This document shows positions 18,391 to 26,165 of a stretch of 64,000 nt of DNA, piece by piece. How positions within the stretch are numbered: position 1 is the stretch's first letter; each line of letters opens with the position of its first letter. The notes beneath the pieces were generated by a model. It was not told the DNA's origin. It made no database searches and was given only the letters and a program-made list of their open reading frames with translations. Made by a program: the position numbers and the translations under genes. Source of the stretch: Planctomycetota bacterium (GTDB lineage Bacteria; Planctomycetota; Phycisphaerae; Phycisphaerales; Phycisphaeraceae); assembly GCA_024279275.1 (NCBI GenBank), contig JAJRRS010000038.1:1-64000 (forward strand), read 5' to 3'.

Positions 18391-18426
18391 CTGGGGAGCC
18401 GGGGATACCGGGGGATACCGGCGGAA
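18391..18426 (+). repeat. G-rich CCGGGGN micro-repeat (family G)
   Basis: GGGGAGCCGGGGATACCGGGGGATACCGG: three tandem units of about 10 bp, between pgk and ygfZ. It could form a G-quadruplex. The same unit recurs in and between other genes of the window. Confidence 0.55.
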
Positions 18427-18501
18427 GTGATTGGTAATAAGTGAAGCACCGTCCTAGAGTCATACGAGGATTATGATTGCCCGATCAAACAGGACACGAC
18501 T

Positions 18502-19746
18502 ATGACCCGTACGCAGACCCTTCACGACATCCAGACAAATGCCGGGGCCGAGTTCATCGGCTACGGGCCTGACGAATCCGGGGCTGTGGAGATTTCACAG
18601 GGCTTTGGGCATTACGAGGCCGAGTACGCCGCGATACGCCAGCGCGTCGGGCTGATGCACCTGCCGCAACGGGCTGTGCTGCGATTCACCGGCGGCGACT
18701 GCAAGGATTTCCTGCACCGGATGCTGACCCAGGATATCAACAGCCTTAAGGGCGGCTCGACGGTCCGGGCCTTTCAACTCAACCAGAAGGGCCGGGTCAT
18801 CGCGGACATCATCGTCCACCACGGCGACGTGGACACCTGGCTGGAGATGGATCGGTTCGACCTGCCCGCAGTCCGTGAGATGTACGAATCGCACCTGTTT
18901 GTAGACGATGTAAAGATCGAGGACTGGACCGACCAGCGCACAGCATTGGCGCTGCACGGCCCATCATCGATTGACCTGCTGCGCGCCGTCTGCGAGGAAG
19001 ACCCGCAGACAATGGCCGACATGCCCGGGACGCACCATGTGCTGACACTGGCGGGGGTGAAAGTGACGGTATATCGCTGGGATACCTGCGGCGTGATGGG
19101 TTTTGGTTTGTGGGTTCCATCAGCGAAAGCGACAGAGATATATCAATCACTATTGAGCGCATCCGGTTACGAGTTGGAGCAACCGGACGCCCAGACAGAC
19201 CCCAAGGCGGCGGCGGAGTTTGCCCAACGCCGACGCGCGAGCCTGCGTGGTCGGCCGATCGGCTGGTCGGCATTCAACACCGCGCGCATCGAAGCGGGCT
19301 CGCCCATCTTCCACGTCGACTTCGGACACGATTCGCTCCCGGGTGAGACCGGCATACTCGACGTGGCGGTCAGCTTTACCAAGGGCTGCTACCTCGGCCA
19401 GGAGATCGTCGCGCGGATGCAGAGCCTGGGCCATCCCAAGCGGGTGCTGGTCGGGCTTCGTGTCCAAGGCGATCAACTCCCCGTCGCGGGCACTCAGGTC
19501 ACCGAACCAGCGGAAGACGACAACCACAAAGGCAACGACACCAAATCACCCGCCGCGACACACAAAATCATCGGCGGGGTGACCAGCTCCGCGATCTCTC
19601 CGCTGCTGGGTCACACACCCGTGGTCTTTGCCGTGATGAAATGGGGGCACCACAGCCCGGGGACAAACGTACTGATCCCCGCGGAGGGTGGGCTTGTCAA
19701 AGCATCCGTCCAAGGCCTTCGCTTCCTGGATCCTGCGGCCGATTGA
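18502..19746 (+). CDS. ygfZ: YgfZ/GcvT-like folate-binding protein
   Basis: 414 residues. Tetrahydrofolate-binding protein of the GcvT/YgfZ superfamily, which supports Fe-S cluster maintenance. Seen: VGLMHLPQRAVLRFTG, FLHRMLTQDINSL, the conserved motif KGCYLGQEIVARMQSLG, and a C-terminal beta-barrel region with a low-complexity insert (EPAEDDNHKGNDTKSP). The KGCYxGQE motif favours YgfZ over aminomethyltransferase, and no other glycine-cleavage genes are nearby. The many Fe-S proteins in the window give it plausible clients. A -10-like TATGAT lies about 25 nt before the ATG. Confidence 0.85.
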   Translation: MTRTQTLHDIQTNAGAEFIGYGPDESGAVEISQGFGHYEAEYAAIRQRVGLMHLPQRAVLRFTGGDCKDFLHRMLTQDINSLKGGSTVRAFQLNQKGRVIADIIVHHGDVDTWLEMDRFDLPAVREMYESHLFVDDVKIEDWTDQRTALALHGPSSIDLLRAVCEEDPQTMADMPGTHHVLTLAGVKVTVYRWDTCGVMGFGLWVPSAKATEIYQSLLSASGYELEQPDAQTDPKAAAEFAQRRRASLRGRPIGWSAFNTARIEAGSPIFHVDFGHDSLPGETGILDVAVSFTKGCYLGQEIVARMQSLGHPKRVLVGLRVQGDQLPVAGTQVTEPAEDDNHKGNDTKSPAATHKIIGGVTSSAISPLLGHTPVVFAVMKWGHHSPGTNVLIPAEGGLVKASVQGLRFLDPAAD

Positions 19747-19956
19747 TCACTTAACACCCAGCCAGACGGGATAATCGGCCGTCATATACCCCCCGCCTAG
19801 GCAGTATGTCCGATAGTCCTGCGGGTAAAACCCGATGCCTGATGATGTGAAATACGGTGCCTGGATCGGGCTGATCGTGGTATCCTGTGGCTGTTGTTTC
19901 AACGTGTATCACGCCGATATTAATGCTGGGGAGTCATCACGGAGAAACGAGCAACC

Positions 19957-20502
19957 ATGAACCAACAGGCGTACCAGATCGACCGGGACCGCCGGGTATT
20001 GGTAGCCCGCCCAAACCGTGCCCAGTGCATGGGCGCGGACCTCGCCTCGCTTGTCGTCGAGCTTTGCCAGCGAATCGATCAGGGTGACGCCGACAGCGTC
20101 GTGATCGAACTGAGCAACGTCCAGCACATGGACTCGTGCTGCCTGGGCAGGATCATTGTTCTGCACCAACATGCCCGAGCCGCAGGCGGGTCCGTCGCGC
20201 TGGCACAGTGCCAACCCAATGTCGAGTTTCTTTTCAAGATGACTAAGCTGGACAAGGTGCTGGGGCTATACGACAGCACCGAAAACGCCATCGCCGAACT
20301 GCGCGACAGACGGACCCGACCCAAACCGCACCAGAACCGCACAGGCCCAACTGATTCGGATACACCCCGCAATCTACAACCCGCCCGACAAACACGCGGC
20401 TACGCGCCGATGATCGCGGCACTGCTGCGGGCACACAAACGCATCCACGCCAGCCGACCCGTCGCCCAGGAACAGACCCTGCACCACGGCCCCCCTTCTT
20501 AA
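19957..20502 (+). CDS. STAS-domain protein (anti-sigma-factor-antagonist-like)
   Basis: 181 residues. The STAS fold covers about residues 10-110: VVIELSNVQHMDSCCLGRII is the phosphorylation-loop segment, followed by GGSVALAQCQPNVEFLFKMT and LYDSTENAIAEL. The usual DSSGLG motif reads DSCCLG, so the residue that is the phospho-acceptor serine in SpoIIAA is cysteine. After the domain there is a 60-residue basic, Pro-rich tail. The partner kinase or sigma factor is not adjacent. A second STAS gene with a similar loop change follows 212 bp downstream. Confidence 0.8.
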   Translation: MNQQAYQIDRDRRVLVARPNRAQCMGADLASLVVELCQRIDQGDADSVVIELSNVQHMDSCCLGRIIVLHQHARAAGGSVALAQCQPNVEFLFKMTKLDKVLGLYDSTENAIAELRDRRTRPKPHQNRTGPTDSDTPRNLQPARQTRGYAPMIAALLRAHKRIHASRPVAQEQTLHHGPPS

Positions 20503-20714
20503 TCCCGCCGCCTCACCACCCAAACACAACAACAAAACACCGCTGCCACAGCCCGTAAACACCCGGTCCTGCCGGTTGCAGGGGTCATTACCTCTGGCGA
20601 ACCCCGGGCAAGTAGAGAATCCAGGCAACCGACCACACCCGCCTCAGCCGCCGCCGAACCCATCCGATAAAGATAGTGAGGCAATACAACGCGCTGATGG
20701 CGCGGAGGATTATT

Positions 20715-21062
20715 ATGCTCCCCGAAGGATTCGAAGTCGAGCAGGCGGGCCAACTGGTCACCGCATACCTACGCGCCACGGAGGTCGCACACATCGACAT
20801 GCAGGAGTTGATGCAGGAGTGCGCTGAAAAAATCCGCTACAACAACGCACAAAACTTCATCTTCGACCTCGAACAGGTCGAGTTCCTCGCGTCAGCCTGC
20901 ATCGGGTCGCTGGTCGAGTTCCTCCAGGAAGTCGAGCACTGCCGGGGCCAGATCGCGCTGGTGAATTGCCAGGACAACGTCACATTCCTCTTCAAGGTCA
21001 CACGGCTGGACAACGTGTTCCACATGTTCGACGACCTGGAAGAGGCGATCGAGAGCTTCTAG
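20715..21062 (+). CDS. second STAS-domain protein
   Basis: 115 residues, a bare STAS domain. The phosphorylation loop reads ASACIG where DSSGLG is expected, losing both the aspartate and the phospho-acceptor serine. The C-terminal half (GQIALVNCQDNVTFLFKVTR, DNVFHMFDDLEEAI) closely parallels the first STAS protein, so the two are paralogues. The start was set at 20715 because GGAGG lies six bases upstream; upstream in-frame starts at 20676 and 20697 lack this. A terminator hairpin follows 36 bp after the stop. Confidence 0.8.
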   Translation: MLPEGFEVEQAGQLVTAYLRATEVAHIDMQELMQECAEKIRYNNAQNFIFDLEQVEFLASACIGSLVEFLQEVEHCRGQIALVNCQDNVTFLFKVTRLDNVFHMFDDLEEAIESF

Positions 21063-21097
21063 ACCGCCCTCTATCCAACCGTAGCGACTCACCGATA

Positions 21098-21124
21098 GCC
21101 CCCGGCGGAAGCCGGGGGTTCTAT
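21098..21124 (+). terminator. terminator-like hairpin after STAS gene
   Basis: CCCCCGGC-GGAA-GCCGGGGG followed by TTCT, an 8-bp perfect stem. It resembles the GC hairpin of the BIME elements at 34331-35867, so it may be a solo REP acting as terminator. Confidence 0.55.
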
Positions 21125-21153
21125 CACGGGCTTTCGTTCACGGTTAACAAGTA

Positions 21154-21380
21154 ATACCAATCCCATTAAATACTCGTGCGCCTGTGAAGACCACGCTCGC
21201 CCGAACGTGGGACGGCACTACTAGAGCAATTCGCGTCATTTTTCTCCTAACGAGCCGCGACCGTAAGGGAGCGGGATTCCCGTGTGTCCGCCCCCTTACG
21301 GTCGCGGTTCGTTGAGACAAATGAAAACTATTTCTGCAAATTGCTCTAACTGACGCACGAGTTCTTTTCGGGATTGGTAT
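21154..21380. mobile_element. nested miniature inverted-repeat elements (MITE within MITE)
   Basis: The outer element has imperfect 27-bp terminal inverted repeats beginning ATACCAATCCC and continuing to ACTCGTGCG, at 21154-21180 and 21353-21380. Inside it a second element, 21222-21348, has ends TAGAGCAATT/AATTGCTCTA and a long inner palindrome with arms ACGAGCCGCGACCGTAAGGG and its near complement. Each carries TA at its border. No reading frame is present, so both are non-autonomous. Confidence 0.7.
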
Positions 21381-21537
21381 AAGCCGCTACGCCTGAATTG
21401 GGAATGCGCTAAAACGTCGTTGCCACCAGCCAGTTGCATATACAGGTAACGTCGGGGCACCGTTTAGCCGAAATTTTATAAGTGGCTGTGTGCATCAGAC
21501 GCGGGTTTTCGAGGCTTACATTATCGGGTGGTGATCC

Positions 21538-22443
21538 ATGGACAACAATCAAACCGACGGCGTGACGGACGACCCAAAGACTGGCAAAACCACGAACCGA
21601 CGCTGGCTTAGGTTTGCGCTGCGGGCCGTTCTGGTGTTGCTGCTGCTAGTCGCAGCCGGGTCCGCGATTATCATTTACCTCGCGCGCTCCGAGCCGACCT
21701 ATTGGAAAGAACATCAGGTATTCCTCCGTGAGTCTACGCCCGAGCAACTCGAACAACTCGCGGAGCAGGTTGATTTACAGTTGCAATCCCTCGCCAACCT
21801 GGGACTTGATCCGATCGACCGCGAAGCCGATGCCGCGATGCAGTCGCTCAATGCGCTCGCCGGCTCGGATAGACCCGACGACAACCAGGCCAAGGTCAAG
21901 CCCGAGGACGTTCACATCAACATCGATCAGGTATTTACCCTCACCAACGACCAACTCGCCGCCGTCGTGCAGACTCGCCTGGAAGACTGGATGAGCGATC
22001 GGGGTTACGACAAGCCGACCGAGATCACCGACCCGCTGGTCGCCGTCGATGATGGCAGCCTGGTGATGGCGTTTCAACTACAGCTCGGCAGCTTCGCTCA
22101 GATTGTTTCCGGGAGGTTCGACCTGCAGATCCACAACGACGGCATGGCCGAGCTATCCATGAAACGCTTCCTCGTCGGAACCCTCCCCGTCCCCGCCAAC
22201 GCAGTCGGCAAACACCTCCGCCAAATGTCCGGCGGCAACTCACGCGCAACCGAAGTCGGAGAATGGCTCGAAAAACTCCAGCACCTGGAGTTCAAGCCCG
22301 TCATCGAGCTGGATCATCGCCGACGCGCCCGCGTCCAAGACTACAAACTCCTTGACCACGGCCTGGAACTCACCGTCCGCGTGCAGGACCATAAGACCTA
22401 CAAATTGATGAACCAGGCGCTCGCCGGTGTGGCGGCGAACTAG
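21538..22443 (+). CDS. hypothetical single-pass membrane protein
   Basis: 301 residues. A short basic cytoplasmic N-terminus (KTTNRRWLRFALR) is followed by one strongly hydrophobic segment (about residues 29-49, AVLVLLLLVAAGSAIIIYLA) and a large extracytoplasmic part with no cysteine. The segment near residues 65-105 is helical and acidic; the rest looks mixed alpha/beta. No known catalytic motif. The gene stands alone after the miniature elements and converges on the carbonic anhydrase gene. Function unknown. Confidence 0.7.
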   Translation: MDNNQTDGVTDDPKTGKTTNRRWLRFALRAVLVLLLLVAAGSAIIIYLARSEPTYWKEHQVFLRESTPEQLEQLAEQVDLQLQSLANLGLDPIDREADAAMQSLNALAGSDRPDDNQAKVKPEDVHINIDQVFTLTNDQLAAVVQTRLEDWMSDRGYDKPTEITDPLVAVDDGSLVMAFQLQLGSFAQIVSGRFDLQIHNDGMAELSMKRFLVGTLPVPANAVGKHLRQMSGGNSRATEVGEWLEKLQHLEFKPVIELDHRRRARVQDYKLLDHGLELTVRVQDHKTYKLMNQALAGVAAN

Positions 22444-22461
22444 AGCTTGCCCAGCCCTCTT

Positions 22462-23057
22462 CTAATCACTCGACACGGCCAGTGTTTGCCCGGCCTCTGA
22501 TGCTTCTTTGACCTCGATGAGTTGGCCGGTCTTTACATCGAAAAGAAAGCCATGGATGCGAACATCGGGCGACACGAGGGGGTGATTTCGAATACGCTGA
22601 ACATCTTCGACCACCGCCGCCTCGGGGTCTGAGATGGAAAGCCAACGTACAAACTGTGCCTCGGTCGAGCCACCGTCGTTGTCTTGGTTACGCCACACCT
22701 TTCCGTTGTATGTGGCCGTCTTTAAGCTGGTCTTTAATAGGCGAGCGATGGTTGCGTCGTCGAAGTACTCCATACCACAGTCGGTGTGGTGAATGACGAA
22801 CCATTCGCGTGTCCCAAGCATTTTGTGCGATACAACCAGAGAGCGAATCGCGTCGTCCGTAGCTCGCCCCCCGCATTCCTAAAGACGTGGGCATCGCCCT
22901 CCGTGAGGCCGGCAAACTTGGCCGGGTCTAACCTTGCATCGATACAGGTCAAGATGGAAAAGTGCCGACCGGGCGGCATAGGCAGGTCGGCCTTGTCGCC
23001 AAAACCATCCGCGTACGATTTATTTGCTTCAAGAATCTGTTTCTTAATGTCTGACAT
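22462..23057 (-). pseudogene. beta-carbonic anhydrase, frameshifted in a G-run
   Basis: Two overlapping frames together give one beta-carbonic anhydrase (CO2 + H2O to bicarbonate + H+). The first frame (start ATG 23057, GGAG seven bases upstream) has the zinc site LTCIDARLDPAKFAGL and then HVFRNAGG. The second frame resumes with RATDDAIRSLVVSHKMLG and continues TREWFVIHHTDCGMEYF, supplying the other zinc ligands His and Cys. The frames join at the six-G run (C-run 22867-22872 on the + strand); one more G would restore a 198-residue protein. It may be a recent mutation, a sequencing error, or slippage-dependent expression. Confidence 0.8.
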
Positions 23058-23104
23058 AGTCCGCTCCATAGGGTAAAAATCGGATTGAAGGGGCGAGGCG
23101 AGAC

Positions 23105-23578
23105 TCAGTTCAATGACAACGCCTCTGCTTGTATATTCTCCTGTGACGGCACATGCCTGAACTCAGGAATCAAGTAGCCCAAGTGATGCGCGCAGTGCCA
23201 TAGCTGGAACCGATTGCACGACTTGGCATTCACTCGGCACTTTTGTTTTTTAACCGCGTTAATGTAGCGGCTAACCCCACCAGCATCATCGGTGTCTGGG
23301 AATTGCCTTGGCTTCGCAAACGGGAGCGTCGGAACCCGTATACCAAGCCAACCGGCCAAACGGCCAAACCGCATGACCCAGACCGGGATACCAACCCGCT
23401 CCGCAAACGCACCGAGGCGCTTCTCGCCATAATACTGCGAGAGTTCCATGATACTGGCCAAGTGGTTACAGTTCTCGCCCAGCGACCACTTGCCCTCCTT
23501 ACTATAGCCCGCCTCTTGTAACAGGTCGATACGCTCAAGCACCTCGTCCCAACTCACAAACATCAGCTTATTAGGCAT
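23105..23578 (-). CDS. DUF1569 (DinB-like) protein
   Basis: 157 residues. Features of DUF1569, a DinB/YfiT-like four-helix-bundle family: GKWSLGENCNHLASIMELS near residue 30 and FQLWHCAHHLGYLIPE near residue 125, with histidines placed as in metal-binding DinB folds. The function is unknown; relatives are often thiol- or metal-dependent enzymes. It forms a small same-strand cluster with the carbonic anhydrase, the DinB protein and the TetR regulator. Confidence 0.75.
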   Translation of the reverse strand: MPNKLMFVSWDEVLERIDLLQEAGYSKEGKWSLGENCNHLASIMELSQYYGEKRLGAFAERVGIPVWVMRFGRLAGWLGIRVPTLPFAKPRQFPDTDDAGGVSRYINAVKKQKCRVNAKSCNRFQLWHCAHHLGYLIPEFRHVPSQENIQAEALSLN

Positions 23579-23637
23579 CCTGTTTAACTCCGGTGTTTAG
23601 GTGTTTATATATTTGCGTTTTTCACGACAACATGGCT

Positions 23638-24138
23638 TCAAGCAAACAACGGCTTTCGGCCAAGCATCCGCCTCGCGTCCGCGACCTGGCCGCGGTGCAT
23701 CACCGGGTGCAGGATCAGAACGCCAAAGCACGCACCCACCGTCCCCATCATCGCTTCACGCCCAGGCGGGCAGTTCTTGCTGGGCTGATCCAGATCATCC
23801 TCGGTCAGCCCCGACAACACACTCAGCGTCTGCTCGCGAACCTCATCAAACTTCTTTCGAACTTCATCCCACGGAAGATACTTCTCCGCATCGGCAACCG
23901 GCTCGACACCGCCGCCGAACATCTCCTTCCAGCCGATCAGAGGGTTCTCATTCCCCAGGATGATGTGGTTGACAATGTTCGCCTCCGCATAAGCCAGGTG
24001 CCCCAGTATCCAAAGCGGGTGGTTGCCCCCCTTAGAGGTCGGCTGCGCCAATGGCGAATCCTTCATGTCGTCCAGCAACCCAAGCGTCAGATTCTTGCCG
24101 CCCTCAAGACCCGCCTTGATGAAATCGATCGTTCTCAA
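23638..24138 (-). CDS. DinB family protein
   Basis: 166 residues from a TTG start at 24138. DinB four-helix bundle: NHPLWILGHLAYAEANIVNH and LHPVMHRGQVADARRMLG contain the histidines that bind metal in the family. The start is set at TTG because AAGGAG lies six bases upstream and the protein then begins (M)RTIDFIKAGL, as the family does; a TTG at 24177 would place the Shine-Dalgarno inside the gene. The reaction is unknown. It lies next to another DinB-like gene and downstream of the TetR gene, which may control it. Confidence 0.78.
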   Translation of the reverse strand: MRTIDFIKAGLEGGKNLTLGLLDDMKDSPLAQPTSKGGNHPLWILGHLAYAEANIVNHIILGNENPLIGWKEMFGGGVEPVADAEKYLPWDEVRKKFDEVREQTLSVLSGLTEDDLDQPSKNCPPGREAMMGTVGACFGVLILHPVMHRGQVADARRMLGRKPLFA

Positions 24139-24280
24139 AACACGCTCCTTTAAGTAAGTAACACGATCCACTGCCAATCAAGCACCGCCCCACACCGGGG
24201 CCGTGACGTATCCATCCTCAATCAATCTTATTCCTGAATCATCATTCAATAAATCACCAAAAAAACCTGAACCCGCCGGC

Positions 24281-24862
24281 TCACATCAAGGACAGGGTCG
24301 TATCCACAACCGCCTGGATCGCTTTCTTCCCAGCCCCGGCCCGGGCCATCACGCTCAACCCCTGCTTGGTGTTCACCAGGAACGCCGCCATCTCTGCCGG
24401 GCCGACCTCCCCCACCCACTCCCCGCTGTCCCGCGCAGCGATCAGCTTCTGCTCCATCGCATCCTGCATCCGCTTCATCGCACGACGCGCCAGCTGCGCC
24501 ACCCCCTTCTTCTCGTTCCCAAACTCGATCAGCGTGTGGTCAATAAAACAACCCTTGCACCCAGGCGACGACATAAACCCGCCCCAGCACCGGACCAACG
24601 CCTTCACATTCTCCAACGGCGACCCAGGCCCATCCAGAACCTTCATCCCCTGGCCCAACGCGTTCTGGCAATACAACTCAAACACCCGATCATAAAGCAC
24701 CTTCTTGTCGCCAAACGCCGCATACATACTGCCGCTGTTGATGTCCATCGCGGACAACAACTCCTCACACGTCGCCCCCTCGTAGCCCTTGCGCCAGAAC
24801 ACCTCCAGAGCCGCCTCAAGAGCCTGCTTCTCATCAAACTCTCGGGGACGACCTCGAACCAT
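24281..24862 (-). CDS. TetR/AcrR family transcriptional regulator
   Basis: 193 residues. The N-terminal helix-turn-helix is clear: QALEAALEVFWRKGYEGATC followed by MDINSGSMYAAFGDKKVLYD. The C-terminal ligand domain has CKGCFIDHTLIEFG, as in the TetR_C group near AcuR/YxaF. The ligand is unknown. Its promoter is nearly ideal and leaderless, and contains a palindrome fit for autoregulation. Likely targets are the DinB and DUF1569 genes downstream; this is inferred from position only. Confidence 0.88.
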   Translation of the reverse strand: MVRGRPREFDEKQALEAALEVFWRKGYEGATCEELLSAMDINSGSMYAAFGDKKVLYDRVFELYCQNALGQGMKVLDGPGSPLENVKALVRCWGGFMSSPGCKGCFIDHTLIEFGNEKKGVAQLARRAMKRMQDAMEQKLIAARDSGEWVGEVGPAEMAAFLVNTKQGLSVMARAGAGKKAIQAVVDTTLSLM

Positions 24863-24897
24863 CCCACAAGCATAGTATTTGTTGAATGGATAGTCAA
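24863..24897 (-). promoter_or_regulatory. leaderless TetR promoter with operator palindrome
   Basis: Minus strand: -35 TTGACT (24897-24892), 17-bp spacer, -10 TATGCT (24874-24869), then six bases to the ATG. TTGACTATCCATTCAA (24897-24882) is an imperfect palindrome overlapping the -35 box and spacer, a likely operator for the TetR protein itself. Confidence 0.7.
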
Positions 24898-24941
24898 TAT
24901 ATTGGCGTGAATTATTTTAACCCCGACCAGACAGCACTTTT

Positions 24942-26027
24942 CTACTCAAACCCATGCGTCGAAACGAAATGCCCGGGTTCGCCGGGGACTTCTAGTAACG
25001 GCGGGCGGTCCAGCAGGCTTTCACGGGTGATGTGGGTGACGCCGTCTTCGGTGTGTTCACTGGGGTCGCAGGAGGTATTAGCTGCGGCGGGCTTGCTCCC
25101 GGGGGCGGGGGCGGGGGCGTTGTCTTTGAAGAGGTGGATCGGGCTGGGGACATCGCCCTCGAGCATGATGCGTTGCTTCTTGCCGGTCGGGTCGGGGTTG
25201 GGGGCGGCGCTCAGCAACGCACGCGTGTAAGGGTGCAACGGGTTTCGATACAGCGTGTCGCGGTCGGCGAGTTCGACAATTCGGCCTAAATACATCACAG
25301 CCACACGGTCGCAAAAATGTTCGACCACAGCCAGGTTGTGCGCAATAAACAAATACGACAAACCAAACTCATCTTGAAGGTCGGCCAGCAGGTTCAGGAT
25401 CTGCGACTGGATCGAGACGTCCAGCGCACTGACTGGCTCATCGCAAACGATAAACTTAGGCTCGAGCGCCAGTGCGCGTGCGATGCCGATGCGCTGACGT
25501 TGGCCGCCAGAGAATTCGTGGGGGTATCTAAAGGCGTGGTCGGGTTCGAGGCCGACTTTATTTAAGAGCGTGGCAACCCGGTCGCGCAGCTCAGAGCCTT
25601 TGGCGAGTTTGTGGACCACGATCGGTTCGCCGATGATTCGGCCAACAGTCATGCGCGGGTTCAATGAGCCGACGGGGTCCTGGAAGATGATCTGCATCCG
25701 TTGACGAAGGCGTTTCATCTCGCCTGCGTTCTTGGCGAGGACATCCTGACCCTCGAAGTGAACCGAGCCTTCCGTGGCGGGGATCAGGCGTAGGATGGTT
25801 CGCCCGACGGTGGACTTGCCGCAGCCGGACTCACCGACCAGGCCTAGGGTTTCGCGCTGGCCGATATCGAACGACACATCATCGACTGCGCGGACGTGCC
25901 CGACGAGCCGGCGCATCAGGCCTCGCTTGACCGGGAAGTAGGTCTTGAGATTCTTAACACTCAGCAATGGCTGGGCGTTAGAAGGCGGAGCCTCATTCGG
26001 CACGGTGTGCGTGGCGGTCGCGGTCAT
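24942..26027 (-). CDS. oligopeptide/dipeptide ABC transporter ATPase (DppF-like)
   Basis: 361 residues from the ATG at 26027. Cytoplasmic ATPase of a peptide or nickel importer: Walker [10 protein letters not shown], signature [16 protein letters not shown], Walker [13 protein letters not shown], and the peptide-family extension [16 protein letters not shown]. The usual Cys-rich segment (CxFHxRCP) before the C-terminus is replaced by a Pro/Ala-rich stretch ([17 protein letters not shown]) coded by a GGGGGC repeat, although the very end (GHFVSTHG) still resembles the family. No permease or binding-protein gene is adjacent. The start follows TATCAT-ATCCCC with no Shine-Dalgarno. Confidence 0.85.
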   Translation of the reverse strand: MTATATHTVPNEAPPSNAQPLLSVKNLKTYFPVKRGLMRRLVGHVRAVDDVSFDIGQRETLGLVGESGCGKSTVGRTILRLIPATEGSVHFEGQDVLAKNAGEMKRLRQRMQIIFQDPVGSLNPRMTVGRIIGEPIVVHKLAKGSELRDRVATLLNKVGLEPDHAFRYPHEFSGGQRQRIGIARALALEPKFIVCDEPVSALDVSIQSQILNLLADLQDEFGLSYLFIAHNLAVVEHFCDRVAVMYLGRIVELADRDTLYRNPLHPYTRALLSAAPNPDPTGKKQRIMLEGDVPSPIHLFKDNAPAPAPGSKPAAANTSCDPSEHTEDGVTHITRESLLDRPPLLEVPGEPGHFVSTHGFE

Positions 26028-26105
26028 GGGGATATGATAGCGGGGGCTAGGGTCTAGGGTACAGGAGCCGAGGAGCCGAGGAGTCGAGGAGTCGATCGAT
26101 AGATC
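26028..26105 (-). promoter_or_regulatory. leaderless -10 box, family-U repeat and 9-mer tandem repeat upstream of DppF-like gene
   Basis: Minus strand, 5' to 3': four units of about 9 bp (GACTCCTCG, then GCTCCTCG types), then TACCCTAGACCCTAGCCCCC, then TATCAT (26039-26034), six bases, ATG. The -10 spacing and the ACCCTAGACCC unit match the rpe upstream region. Confidence 0.5.
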
Positions 26106-26165
26106 GTGTCTCAACACCTGATCACGCATTTACCCGTTACGGCTGAGTCGTCATCTGCGATGGCG

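Noticed and set aside
26058-26105. CRISPR-like or satellite array
   Set aside because: Units are only about 9 bp with no spacers; a simple tandem repeat.
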